Source: JASBRS01 sp964496495 (GTDB lineage: Bacteria; Deinococcota; Deinococci; Deinococcales; Trueperaceae). Taken from it: a stretch of DNA of 64,000 bases. A program made the translations under genes and the position numbers. The DNA lies in assembly GCA_964496495.1 (NCBI GenBank), contig CAZBZU010000004.1:1-64000 (forward strand). The letters run 5' to 3'. Below the pieces are notes generated by a model. The model worked only from the letters and a program-made list of their open reading frames with translations, was not told the origin of the DNA and ran no database searches. Shown one piece after another: positions 44,921 to 52,826 of the stretch; position 1 is the stretch's first letter; the number at the start of each line of letters is the position of its first letter.

Positions 44921-46113
44921 GACGCCAGCACGTCACCCACGCGCCGGACCACCTCGTCGACCTGCGCCTGGCTGATGACCAGCGGCGGCAGGAAGCGCAC
45001 CACGGTGGCGCCGCCGGCGATGGTGAGCACGCCGGCGCTCCTTAGCGCCGCGATCACGGGCGCCGCCTTCTCCTTGAGCTCCATGCCGACCATCAGGCCC
45101 CGGCCGCGCACCTCGCGCACGCGCTCCCCGCCCGCCCGGCGCAGCCCGTCCATCAGGCGCTCGCCCATGGCGCGAGCGTGGGCCATCAGTCGCCGTTCCT
45201 CGATCTCCTCCAGCACGGCCAGGCCGGCGGCGCTGGCGAGCGGGTTGCCGCCGAAGGTGCTGCCGTGCCCCCCCTTGGGCATGGTGGCGGCCACGGTGTC
45301 GGTCATCAGCAGCGCTCCGATCGGCACGCCGCCCGCCAGGCCCTTCGCCAGGGTGGCCATGTCGGGCGTCACGCCGTAGGCCTCGCTCGCCAGGAAGGTG
45401 CCCGTGCGGCCGACGCCACACTGGATCTCGTCGAAGATCAACATGGCGCCCGCGTTCTCGGTGGTCTCGCGTGCAGCCTCCAGATACTCCTGGTCGGCCG
45501 GGTGGATGCCGCCTTCGCCCTGGACCGGCTCGAGCAGCAGCGCCGCCACGCTCTCGTCCACCACCGCCCGCAGCTCGTCGGCATCGTTGTAGCGCACGAA
45601 GGTGACGTCCATGCCGTAGGGGCCGAAGGGCTCGCGGTACTTCGGCTCCCAGGTCATGGGCAGCACGCCCAGCGTGCGGCCGGAGAACCCGCGCTTGGCG
45701 GCAACGAACCGCCGCCGCCCGGTGGCCGCGCGCGCCCACTTGAGCGCCGCCTCGTTCGCCTCGCTCCCCGAGTTGACGAGGAACACGCGGTTGAGCGGCG
45801 GCTGCACGAAGCTGAACAGCTTGTCCACGAAGGCGGTGCGGGTGTCGTTGCCCAGGTTCTGCGGGCACACGATGAGCCGCTGCGCCTGCTCGGCGAGCGC
45901 GCGCGCCAGCCTGGGGTTGGCGTGCCCCACGCTAGCCACCGCGATGCCGGCCATGCAGTCGATGACCTCGCCGCCGTCGGCGTCGAAGAGCAGGGCGCCG
46001 TCGCCGCGCACGTAGGCCACCTCCGGCCGCCACAGCCCGGAGCGGTGGGCGGCGTCGCGCGCCAGCAGCTCGGAGGTGGCGCTCGCCTGATCGCGCTGCG
46101 TCGTGTCCGTCAT
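44917..46113 (-). CDS. lysJ: [LysW]-aminoadipate semialdehyde aminotransferase (LysJ)
   Basis: PLP class III aminotransferase (acetylornithine aminotransferase family) that aminates LysW-bound aminoadipate semialdehyde. 398 residues. Present are FLVNSGSEANEAALKWAR, FDEIQCGVGRTGTF and the PLP lysine in ATLAKGLAGGVPIGA. The ATG has AGGACC upstream. It lies 42 nt after lysZ and overlaps lysK by 4 nt. Assignment to lysine rather than arginine rests on the operon. Confidence 0.93.
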   Translation of the reverse strand: MTDTTQRDQASATSELLARDAAHRSGLWRPEVAYVRGDGALLFDADGGEVIDCMAGIAVASVGHANPRLARALAEQAQRLIVCPQNLGNDTRTAFVDKLFSFVQPPLNRVFLVNSGSEANEAALKWARAATGRRRFVAAKRGFSGRTLGVLPMTWEPKYREPFGPYGMDVTFVRYNDADELRAVVDESVAALLLEPVQGEGGIHPADQEYLEAARETTENAGAMLIFDEIQCGVGRTGTFLASEAYGVTPDMATLAKGLAGGVPIGALLMTDTVAATMPKGGHGSTFGGNPLASAAGLAVLEEIEERRLMAHARAMGERLMDGLRRAGGERVREVRGRGLMVGMELKEKAAPVIAALRSAGVLTIAGGATVVRFLPPLVISQAQVDEVVRRVGDVLAS

Positions 46114-46155
46114 GGTCCTCCGTCCTTCCCGCCGGCCTCGCGCCGGCCCGTACCG

Positions 46156-46986
46156 CTAGGCGACGACCGTGCCTTCGCCGCGCAGCGCGCGGGTCAACGG
46201 CTCGGGCACGCGCGCGTCGGCGAGGATCACCCGGCCTACGCCGCCCGCGACGGCCTCCGCCGCGCCCAGCACCTTCTTCTTCATGCGCCCCTGGGCAACC
46301 TCCAGGTAGGCCTGGACCTCGTCCGCGCGAATCTCGCGGATGAGGCTGGCCTCGTCGGGGAACGCGCCGAGCAGACCGGGAACGTTGGAGAGCAGCACCA
46401 GCGCGTCGGCACCCAGCGCGACCGCGACGGCGGCCGCCGCCCGGTCTCCGTCGACGTTGACGGCCACGCCCTGGTAGCTGGCGCCCGGCGGCGTCAGCAC
46501 CGGCAGGTAGCCGGCTCCCAGCAGCAGCCGCAGCAGCCCGTCGTTCACGCGCTCGACGGTGCCGGTGTGATCCCCCCGAAGGATGATCGTCTTGCCGTTC
46601 TCCACGCTGCGGACGCTGCTCTTGTGGCGCCCTTCGAAGATGCGGCCGTCCAGCCCGGACAACCCCACCGCGGCTACCCCGCGGCGTTGCAGGCGCTCCA
46701 CCAGCTGCTTGTTCATCTTGCCGCAGTAGACCATCTCGAAGATCTCCAGCGTCTCGCGATCGGTGAAGCGGCTGGTGAAGCCGCTGGGGCTGGTGACGAA
46801 GCGCGGCGGGTGACCGAGCCTCTCGGCGACCCGGTTGGTCTCGGCGCTCCCGCCGTGGACCAGCACCAGCTCCGTCCCTGCGCCCGCCAGAGCGGCCAGA
46901 TCGTCGCAGACGGCGTCGTAATCGATGCCTTGGGAGCCGCCCACCTTCGCCACCACCAGCCCGGGCGCCGGCGCGTCGCCGCTCAC
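46156..46986 (-). CDS. lysZ: [LysW]-aminoadipate kinase (LysZ)
   Basis: ArgB-like amino acid kinase that phosphorylates the LysW-linked aminoadipate. 276 residues from GTG 46986. Shows VAKVGGSQG, LVLVHGGSAETN, GLSGLDGRIFEGRHK and ALVLLSNVPGLLG, the LysZ pattern of the Deinococcus/Thermus type. The start overlaps the stop of the upstream GNAT gene by 4 nt (GTGA). A longer in-frame ORF to 47430 only covers the GNAT gene in another frame and is rejected. Confidence 0.92.
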   Translation of the reverse strand: MSGDAPAPGLVVAKVGGSQGIDYDAVCDDLAALAGAGTELVLVHGGSAETNRVAERLGHPPRFVTSPSGFTSRFTDRETLEIFEMVYCGKMNKQLVERLQRRGVAAVGLSGLDGRIFEGRHKSSVRSVENGKTIILRGDHTGTVERVNDGLLRLLLGAGYLPVLTPPGASYQGVAVNVDGDRAAAAVAVALGADALVLLSNVPGLLGAFPDEASLIREIRADEVQAYLEVAQGRMKKKVLGAAEAVAGGVGRVILADARVPEPLTRALRGEGTVVA

Positions 46987-47438
46987 GAGCCCGGCTCCGG
47001 AGTGGCGGCGCCATCCTGGTAGCGGATCATGAACCGGGCACTGCGCTCGCCGCTCAGCGAGTCGAAGCCGAAGCGCCGGTAGAGCGCCTGGGCGTCGCGG
47101 GTGAAGAGCGTCCAGTAGCGCACCGTGCGTGTCTCCGGGGCGTCGAGGACGCAGCGCATCAGGAAGCTGCCGAGGCCGCGGCCGCGCTCCGGCTCCAGCA
47201 CGAAGACGTCGGCGAGGTAGGCGAAGGTGAGCCGGTCGGTGACCACCCGCGCGAAGCCCACCTGCCGCCCCTCCAGGTAGAGGCCGAACGCCAGGCTGTT
47301 GGCGACCGCCACCTCCAGCTCCTCGCGCGAGCGGCCGCGCGCCCAGTAGCTGTCCGCCAGGAAGGCCAGCATCATCTCCAGGTCGAGGCGTGCGGGGTCG
47401 TTGTCGACCTCGGCCGCGCCCTGCCGCCACACCGTCAT
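46983..47438 (-). CDS. GNAT family N-acetyltransferase inside the lysine operon
   Basis: 151 residues. Acetyl-CoA loop VLEPERGRGLGSFLMR; the upstream strand VGFARVVTDRLTFAYLADV and C-terminal ALYRRFGF are typical of a common single-domain GNAT subfamily of unknown substrate. It overlaps alkX upstream and lysZ downstream by 4 nt each, so it is translationally coupled to the pathway genes. Nothing in the sequence ties it to lysine; it could acetylate a pathway intermediate, a small molecule or a protein. Confidence 0.88.
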   Translation of the reverse strand: MTVWRQGAAEVDNDPARLDLEMMLAFLADSYWARGRSREELEVAVANSLAFGLYLEGRQVGFARVVTDRLTFAYLADVFVLEPERGRGLGSFLMRCVLDAPETRTVRYWTLFTRDAQALYRRFGFDSLSGERSARFMIRYQDGAATPEPGS

Positions 47439-48688
47439 GCCGTCACCCCGCGCTCGAGCGCGCCCCGGGTGCGCGCGTCGACCGTGTCGGCCACGCGGAC
47501 ACCGCCGGCTCCCAGGTAGCGGGCGAAGCGCCGCGCCGCTGCTGACAACGCCTGGAGCGCCGCCGCGTTCGGCCGACGCTCCCAGTCGAAGCGCGTCACG
47601 CGCCACAGCGAGGCCCCGCCGTCCTCGTCGAGCCGCGAGTCGAAGCGGCCGACGAGCCGGCCTCGGTACCACACGGGCAGCACGTAGTAGCCCCAGCGCC
47701 GCTTGGCCTGCGGCTTGTAGACCTCCCACACGTAGTCGAAGCCGAACAGCCGCCGCACCCCCAGACGGTCCCAGAGCATGCCGTCGAGTGGCGCCAGGAA
47801 GCGCATGCCCCGCGGCATCGCCGCCTCGGCGGCGGCGAGCGTCGCAGGCAGGGCGAGGAAGCGGGTACCGTCGACGTCGACCTCGCGGAGGCTCCCCTCG
47901 GCCACCAGGTCGCGAAGCGTCCGGCGGCGCCGCTCGTCCTCCACCGGCACCGACCACACCGACTTGTTGGCGCCGGGCCGGAGCAACCCGGCCGCGCGCA
48001 CCCGCAAGGTGAGCAGGTAGCGCAAGCTGGCGTCCTCGCCGGGGTCCGCCTGCGCCAGCACGGCCGCAGGCAGCACCCGCTCGGGCAGGTCGTAGACGTG
48101 CCGCCCCTTGTCCCGGTGGTGGGTGACGATCTCACCGCTCATCCACAGCCCCCGGAGCAGGTGCTTCACCAGCTTGTCGCCGTACCAGCTGCCGCGGACG
48201 TGCTCCGGCCGGTGGTCGTCGAAGAGCTCGTCGGCGAAGTCGAGGCTGGAGAGCGGCCCGCGGGCCTCGAGCTCCGCGACGGTGCGGCGTGCCTCGTCCG
48301 GGTAGCGGTCGAGCACCCGCTCTCCCCACAGCCGCCGGAAGTGGCGGTGGTAGACGCGCCGGAAGGGCCAGTCCTGCACCCCCGTGAGGCACACCTGCTT
48401 GTCCCAGGCGTCATAGACCGTGCGCCGGCGGTAGGCCAGGCGCTGCCAGCCGTCCACCCGGTAGCCGGCCACGCGCGCTTGCAGCACCAGGTCGGGGTTG
48501 CAGCCGAGCGGCCTGAGAGGATCGTACTGCACGCTGCCGAGGTGGGCGAAGACCTCCTCGAGCCGCCGCGGGGTGAGGTGGTAGGCGCCAAGAAGCCGCC
48601 GCGCCTCCTCGGGGCGCAGCCGCTGCGGGCCGGACCGCGAGGTCGACGGGCCGTGCCGCGCGGGGGCCGGCTCGGCGCTCGCGCTCAT
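47435..48688 (-). CDS. AlkX/YcaQ-like winged-helix DNA glycosylase (HTH_42 family)
   Basis: 417 residues of the HTH_42 (PF06224) family that includes Streptomyces AlkZ and E. coli YcaQ/AlkX, which unhook interstrand DNA cross-links. The active-site motif in the N-terminal winged helix reads QYD within LGSVQYDPLRPLG, the Q-x-D form of the AlkX branch (AlkZ has Q-x-Q). Further family segments are KRRWGYYVLPVWYRGRLVGR and LFGFDYVWEVY. The ATG overlaps the lysY stop by 4 nt and the gene overlaps the following GNAT gene by 4 nt. Its placement in a lysine operon is unusual. Confidence 0.85.
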   Translation of the reverse strand: MSASAEPAPARHGPSTSRSGPQRLRPEEARRLLGAYHLTPRRLEEVFAHLGSVQYDPLRPLGCNPDLVLQARVAGYRVDGWQRLAYRRRTVYDAWDKQVCLTGVQDWPFRRVYHRHFRRLWGERVLDRYPDEARRTVAELEARGPLSSLDFADELFDDHRPEHVRGSWYGDKLVKHLLRGLWMSGEIVTHHRDKGRHVYDLPERVLPAAVLAQADPGEDASLRYLLTLRVRAAGLLRPGANKSVWSVPVEDERRRRTLRDLVAEGSLREVDVDGTRFLALPATLAAAEAAMPRGMRFLAPLDGMLWDRLGVRRLFGFDYVWEVYKPQAKRRWGYYVLPVWYRGRLVGRFDSRLDEDGGASLWRVTRFDWERRPNAAALQALSAAARRFARYLGAGGVRVADTVDARTRGALERGVTA

Positions 48689-49743
48689 GGGTGCAACCCG
48701 GCGAAGCCCAGGCCCAGCGTCTCGTCCCAGCCCATGGCGATGTTGAGCGCCTGCAGCGCGTGGCCCGCGGTGCCCTTGACCAGGTTGTCGATGGCGGTCA
48801 TCACCACCACGCGGCCGCTGTCGGGGTCGAGCTCGAAGCCGACGTCGGCCCAGTTGGTGCCGTCGAGGATCTTGGGGTCAGGCACCCGGTGGATTCCCTT
48901 GCGCGCCTGCACGATGCGCACGAACGGCTCGTCGTCGTACGCCTCGTGGAGCGCGGCCGCGACGTCGCGCTCGCTGGTCCCGTCGGGCACGAAGACGTGA
49001 GCGGTGGCGAGGATGCCGCGCACCCGCTCCACGGCGGTGGCGGTGAGGTGCACCCGCAGCTGCCCCGGCAGCTCCTGCTCGATCTCCGCCGTATGCCGGT
49101 GGCGCGTGGGCGCGTAGGTGCGCACCACGCCCATGCGCTCGGGATGATGGCCCGCGGCCGAGGCCTGGTTGCCGGCCGCGCTCGAGCCGATCTTGGCCTC
49201 CACCACGACATCCTGGCGGGCCACCAGACCGCTGGCGAGCAGCGGGTAGAGGCCGATGATGCCCGCCGTGGCGATGCAGCCGCCGCCGGAGATGCGCGTG
49301 GCGCCCGGCAGCTGGCTGCGGTGCAGCTCCGGGTTGCCGTAGACGAAGCTGCCCAGCAGCTCGGGACGGGGGTGGTCCTCTCCGTAGTAGCGCCGGTAGA
49401 CGGCGGCATCCTTGAGGCGGAAGTCCGACGACAGGTCGATGAGGCGCTCCGCCTTGAGCGCGACCTCGTCGATGCGCCCCGCCAGGCGCTTGTGCGGCAA
49501 CCCGCTGACGAGCACGTCGGCGGGTTGCAGCTCCTCGGCCCGCACGAACCGCAGGCGCGTGACGCTCCGAAGGTTGGGGTGCACGAGCGGCACCGGCAGG
49601 CCGGCGTTGCGCTCGCTGGTGACCTGCGCCACCTCGAGTCGCGGGTGGCCCAGTGCGAGCCGCAGGAACTCCCCGCCGGCGTAGCCGGAGGCACCCAGGA
49701 TGGCCACGCGGAGCCTGTCGGGTGGAGTGGTGCCGGAGGACAT
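48685..49743 (-). CDS. lysY: [LysW]-aminoadipyl-6-phosphate reductase (LysY)
   Basis: ArgC-like dehydrogenase that reduces the LysW-aminoadipyl phosphate to the semialdehyde with NADPH. 352 residues from ATG 49743. Rossmann motif VAILGASGYAGGEFLRL, catalytic cysteine in SGGGCIATAGI, and KIGSSAAGNQASAAGHHPER. The start is supported by TAGAAT ending 7 nt upstream; the in-frame ATG at 49752 overlaps that box. Next in the pathway after LysZ, although the genes are separated by alkX and GNAT. Confidence 0.93.
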   Translation of the reverse strand: MSSGTTPPDRLRVAILGASGYAGGEFLRLALGHPRLEVAQVTSERNAGLPVPLVHPNLRSVTRLRFVRAEELQPADVLVSGLPHKRLAGRIDEVALKAERLIDLSSDFRLKDAAVYRRYYGEDHPRPELLGSFVYGNPELHRSQLPGATRISGGGCIATAGIIGLYPLLASGLVARQDVVVEAKIGSSAAGNQASAAGHHPERMGVVRTYAPTRHRHTAEIEQELPGQLRVHLTATAVERVRGILATAHVFVPDGTSERDVAAALHEAYDDEPFVRIVQARKGIHRVPDPKILDGTNWADVGFELDPDSGRVVVMTAIDNLVKGTAGHALQALNIAMGWDETLGLGFAGLHP

Positions 49744-49750
49744 GGCTGGC

Positions 49751-49756
49751 ATTCTA
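49751..49756 (-). promoter_or_regulatory. -10 box TAGAAT, internal leaderless-type promoter of lysY
   Basis: TAGAAT on the reverse strand ends 7 nt before ATG 49743, in the 33-nt gap after lysX. It suggests that lysY and the downstream genes can be transcribed independently. Confidence 0.5.
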
Positions 49757-49776
49757 TCCGTAGGGGTCAGATTGGC

Positions 49777-50634
49777 TCAGGCCGCCACGAGCCGCTCGGC
49801 GGCGTAGCGCACCACGCGCGCCGGGATGTCCACGCCGGTGGTCGCCACGGAGTTGCGGAACTCCATGGTGTGGTTGACCTCCACCACCAGCATGCCGCGC
49901 TCGGACTCGATCACGTCCACCGCCAGCACGCCTCCGCCGACGGACCGAGCGGCAGCCGACACCACCTCGACCAGCTCGCCCGTGAGCGGGCAGTTGCTGG
50001 CGCTGCCGCCACGGGCGGTGTTGGTGATCCAGTGCTCGCTGGAGCGGTAGATGGCGGCGATGACCTCGTCGCCGACCACGAAGGCGCGGATGTCGCGGCC
50101 CGGCTTGGGCACGAACTCCTGCACGTAGAAGACCTTGTGCTGCGGGCCACCCAGGATCTCCTTGTGCTCGAGCACGGCTTCGACGGCGTCGCGGTCGGAG
50201 AGGCGTGAGACCATGCGGCCCCAGCTTCCTACGACCGGCTTGAGCACCACCGGGTAGCCGAAGCGCTCGCACAGCGCCAGCACGGCCTCCACCGTGAAGG
50301 CCACGCCGGTCCGTGGCGTGGGCACGCCGGCCTCCGCCAGCACCGCGTTGGTGGCGAGCTTGTCGCCGCACACCTCGATCACCTCGGGTCGGTTGATCAC
50401 CGTGGCGCCGGCGGCGGTGTACACCCGGCTCAGGGCCAGCCCGCGCGTCTGCGACAGGCAGCGCTCGATCACGACGTCGTGGGGCGAGCGCTCGAAGGCG
50501 CTGAAGTCGATCACCTGGTGCGGGGCGTAGACCTGCTCGAAGGCCACCCCGCCACGCTCGAAGGCCTCGAAGAGCATGCGCTCCTCCACCCTCAGGCGGT
50601 CGTAGACCACGGCGATGCGCGGCGCGACGCTCAC
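49777..50634 (-). CDS. lysX: alpha-aminoadipate-LysW ligase (LysX)
   Basis: ATP-grasp enzyme related to RimK that joins the amino group of aminoadipate to the C-terminal glutamate of LysW. 285 residues from GTG 50634. ATP-grasp segments are VVLKPVVGSWGRMVS, FYVQEFVPKPGRDIR and the metal-binding MLVVEVNHTMEFRNS. The GSASNCPL loop is in the substrate region. A TTG at 50643 is possible, but a TANNNT box (TAGCTT) ends 7 nt before the GTG and the first residues fit the family better. Lies directly after lysW, its partner. Confidence 0.93.
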   Translation of the reverse strand: MSVAPRIAVVYDRLRVEERMLFEAFERGGVAFEQVYAPHQVIDFSAFERSPHDVVIERCLSQTRGLALSRVYTAAGATVINRPEVIEVCGDKLATNAVLAEAGVPTPRTGVAFTVEAVLALCERFGYPVVLKPVVGSWGRMVSRLSDRDAVEAVLEHKEILGGPQHKVFYVQEFVPKPGRDIRAFVVGDEVIAAIYRSSEHWITNTARGGSASNCPLTGELVEVVSAAARSVGGGVLAVDVIESERGMLVVEVNHTMEFRNSVATTGVDIPARVVRYAAERLVAA

Positions 50635-50644
50635 GCTTCCCAAG

Positions 50645-50809
50645 CTACTCGCCCCAGTCCTCGTCCTCTTCGGGTGCGGGCTCGAAGCGCAGCGGGTCGA
50701 GGCTGATCACCTCGAGCTCGGCGCCCTCGTCGGTCACCACGAGCTCGCCGAGCGTCAGGCTGGCGGGGTCGACGTCCACGCGTCCGTAGGGGGTGTCGAA
50801 GGTCTGCAT
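50645..50809 (-). CDS. lysW: LysW amino-group carrier protein lacking cysteines
   Basis: 54-residue acidic carrier on which aminoadipate is converted to lysine. The C-terminal half is classic, with LGELVV, GAELEVISLDPLR and the terminal EDEDWGE, whose last glutamate is the attachment point. Thermus LysW has a zinc knuckle with two CxxC-type pairs; here no cysteine exists and the four positions read Asp, Tyr, Thr and Glu. The carrier may therefore fold without zinc. ATG 50809 gives exactly the family length. Located between lysU (113 nt upstream) and lysX (10 nt downstream). Confidence 0.92.
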   Translation of the reverse strand: MQTFDTPYGRVDVDPASLTLGELVVTDEGAELEVISLDPLRFEPAPEEDEDWGE

Positions 50810-50922
50810 CGGTGCTCCCTTTCCTCGGGCGGGCGCCGAGCCCGCCGCCGTGACCCGGGTCTCGTGCTCTGCGGCGCCGCCCGTCCGGGTCGCTGACGGG
50901 ACGCGCGGGAAGACGGCCTGGC

Positions 50923-51507
50923 TCAGCTGTCGGGCTCGTCGGGCCGCTCGCCGCCCGGCACCTCGCCGGGGAAGCGGCCGTGCTTCTTGAAGAAGGCCAG
51001 CACCGAGCCCTCCTCGAGCACCTCCCGCAGGAAGCCGGGCACCTCGGGCAACGCCAGGCTCTCCTGCTCGCCGCCGGCTCGCCGCCACAGCAGGCGTCCG
51101 CGGTCCAGCTCCAGCCGCACCGCGTCGCCGTCCTGCAGGAGATCGACCAGCTCGGGCGCGGCGAAGGCGGGGATGCCCAGGTTGAGCAGGTTGCGGTAGT
51201 GGATGCGTGCGAACGAGCGCGCCACGATCCCGCCCACGCCCAGCAGCTTGAGCGCCTGGGGGGCGTACTCGCGGCTCGAGCCCAGGCCCCAGTTGCGTCC
51301 CCCCACCAGCAGGTCGCCGGGCCGCACCGCCGCCGCGAACTCCGGTCGCAGGTGAGCGAACGCGTAGCGCTGGAAGACGTCCTCTCCCACCATCAGCGGA
51401 GCGTACTTCCCCGGCAGGATGTCGTCGGTATTGACCGCGTCGCCGAAGCGCCATACCCGGCTCCAGGCGCCGGTCCCGCTCGCGCCGCCACGCGCGGGGC
51501 CGCTCAT
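50923..51507 (-). CDS. lysU: homoaconitase small subunit (LysU)
   Basis: Swivelling domain of the aconitase family that, with LysT, isomerises homocitrate to homoisocitrate. 194 residues from ATG 51507. Family motifs are FGDAVNTDDILPGKY, VGGRNWGLGSSREYAP and ARIHYRNLLNLGIPA. It overlaps lysT by 4 nt. The final 12 residues are Gly/Glu/Asp-rich. Could be misread as the leucine-pathway LeuD, but the neighbours are lysine genes. Confidence 0.92.
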   Translation of the reverse strand: MSGPARGGASGTGAWSRVWRFGDAVNTDDILPGKYAPLMVGEDVFQRYAFAHLRPEFAAAVRPGDLLVGGRNWGLGSSREYAPQALKLLGVGGIVARSFARIHYRNLLNLGIPAFAAPELVDLLQDGDAVRLELDRGRLLWRRAGGEQESLALPEVPGFLREVLEEGSVLAFFKKHGRFPGEVPGGERPDEPDS

Positions 51508-52826
51508 GCGTCCACCGCCGGCGCCTCCGGCGTCCGTCCCGGCAACGCCACCACGCCGGCCGCGGCCGAGGCCGCCGCCACCGCCGGGCTCGCCAGGTAG
51601 ACGCGCGCCTCGGCGCTGCCCATGCGCCCCACGAAGTTGCGGTTGCTGGTGCTCACGCACACCTCGCCGGGCGCCAGCACCCCCATGTGCCTGCCCATGC
51701 AGGGGCCGCATCCGGGGACCCCGATGCTGGCGCCGGCCGCCACCAGCGCGGCGATGGTGCCGTCCGCCAGGGCGTCCTGGAGCACCTGGCTGCTCGCCGG
51801 GATGACCAGCAGGCGGGTTCCCTCGGCGACCGGCCGGCCGGCGAGCACGCGCACCACCTCGCGCAAGTCCTCCAGCCGGCCGTTGGTGCAGGTGCCCACG
51901 AAGACCTGGTCGACGGGTACCCCCAGGTGCTCCTCCACCGGGTGCACGTTGTCCACCTGGAAGGGCACGCTGAGCACCGGCCCCACCCCCGCGAGATCGA
52001 TCTCCGTCTCGCCGGTCACCTGGGCGCCTTCGTCCACCGCCAGCCAGGGCGGAACCTGGTAGCGCTCTCGCAGCGCCTCGTCGGGCGCCACCAGGCCGAC
52101 CTTGGCGCCGGCCTCCACCGCCAGGTTGGCCAGCGTCATGCGCTCGCCCGCACCGAACGCGGTCGCCCCCAGGATCTCGATGCTGGCGTAGGTGGCGCCG
52201 TCGGCCGTCAATCTGCGGACGATCTCCAGGGCCACGTCCTTGGCCGCGACGCCCGGCCGCCGCCGGCCGCTGAGGCGCACCCGGACCGTCTCCGGGACCT
52301 TGAGCCAGGTCCGCCCCGTGACCATGGCCAGGGCGATGTCGGTGGCGCCCATGCCGGTGCCGAAGGCGGCGACCGCGCCGTAGGTGGTGGAGTGCGAGTC
52401 GGAGCCGACGACCACCCAGCCGGGCCGGGCGAGCCCCTCCTCCATCAGCACCTGGTGGCAGATGCCGCGGCCGACGTCGAAAAGCCGCAGGCCCTTCGCC
52501 CGTGCCACCGCTCGCACCCGCTGCTGGGTCGTGGCCACCTGCACGTTGGAGGCGGGCGCCACGTGGTCCACCACCACCGACACCCGCTCGGGATGCTGGA
52601 TGACGCCGCCCAGCTCGTCCTCGACGATCGCCAGCGCGCTGGGAGCGATGGAGTCGACCATCATCACCTGGTCGACGGGCACCACCACCACCTCGCCCGC
52701 CCGCACCCGCCGCCCGGCCTTCACCGACAAGATGCGCTCGGCGAGCGTGAGGCCGGCCAGGTCGACGCCCGGCTCGGCGGGCAGGGTCGACGGCCAGCGG
52801 CCGCCCGCGGGCTCGACGCCGCTCAC
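51504..52826 (-). CDS. lysT: homoaconitase large subunit (LysT)
   Basis: [4Fe-4S] hydro-lyase, 440 residues from GTG 52826. Aconitase motifs are VVGSDSHSTTYGA, FVGTCTNGR (first cluster cysteine) and GVPGCGPCMGRHMG (two cluster cysteines), followed by STSNRNFVGRMG. The first 30 residues are a Pro/Gly-rich N-terminus before LTLAERILSVKAG. A larger in-frame ORF to 54023 covers the homocitrate synthase gene out of frame and is rejected. Overlaps both neighbours by 4 nt. Confidence 0.93.
   Translation of the reverse strand: MSGVEPAGGRWPSTLPAEPGVDLAGLTLAERILSVKAGRRVRAGEVVVVPVDQVMMVDSIAPSALAIVEDELGGVIQHPERVSVVVDHVAPASNVQVATTQQRVRAVARAKGLRLFDVGRGICHQVLMEEGLARPGWVVVGSDSHSTTYGAVAAFGTGMGATDIALAMVTGRTWLKVPETVRVRLSGRRRPGVAAKDVALEIVRRLTADGATYASIEILGATAFGAGERMTLANLAVEAGAKVGLVAPDEALRERYQVPPWLAVDEGAQVTGETEIDLAGVGPVLSVPFQVDNVHPVEEHLGVPVDQVFVGTCTNGRLEDLREVVRVLAGRPVAEGTRLLVIPASSQVLQDALADGTIAALVAAGASIGVPGCGPCMGRHMGVLAPGEVCVSTSNRNFVGRMGSAEARVYLASPAVAAASAAAGVVALPGRTPEAPAVDA

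Noticed and set aside
45178..47022. Open reading frame of 614 codons on the forward strand opposite lysJ and lysZ
   Set aside because: Shadow of conserved lysine genes.
50635..50643. TTG start codon for lysX
   Set aside because: GTG 50634 fits family N-termini and the spacing from the TAGCTT box better.
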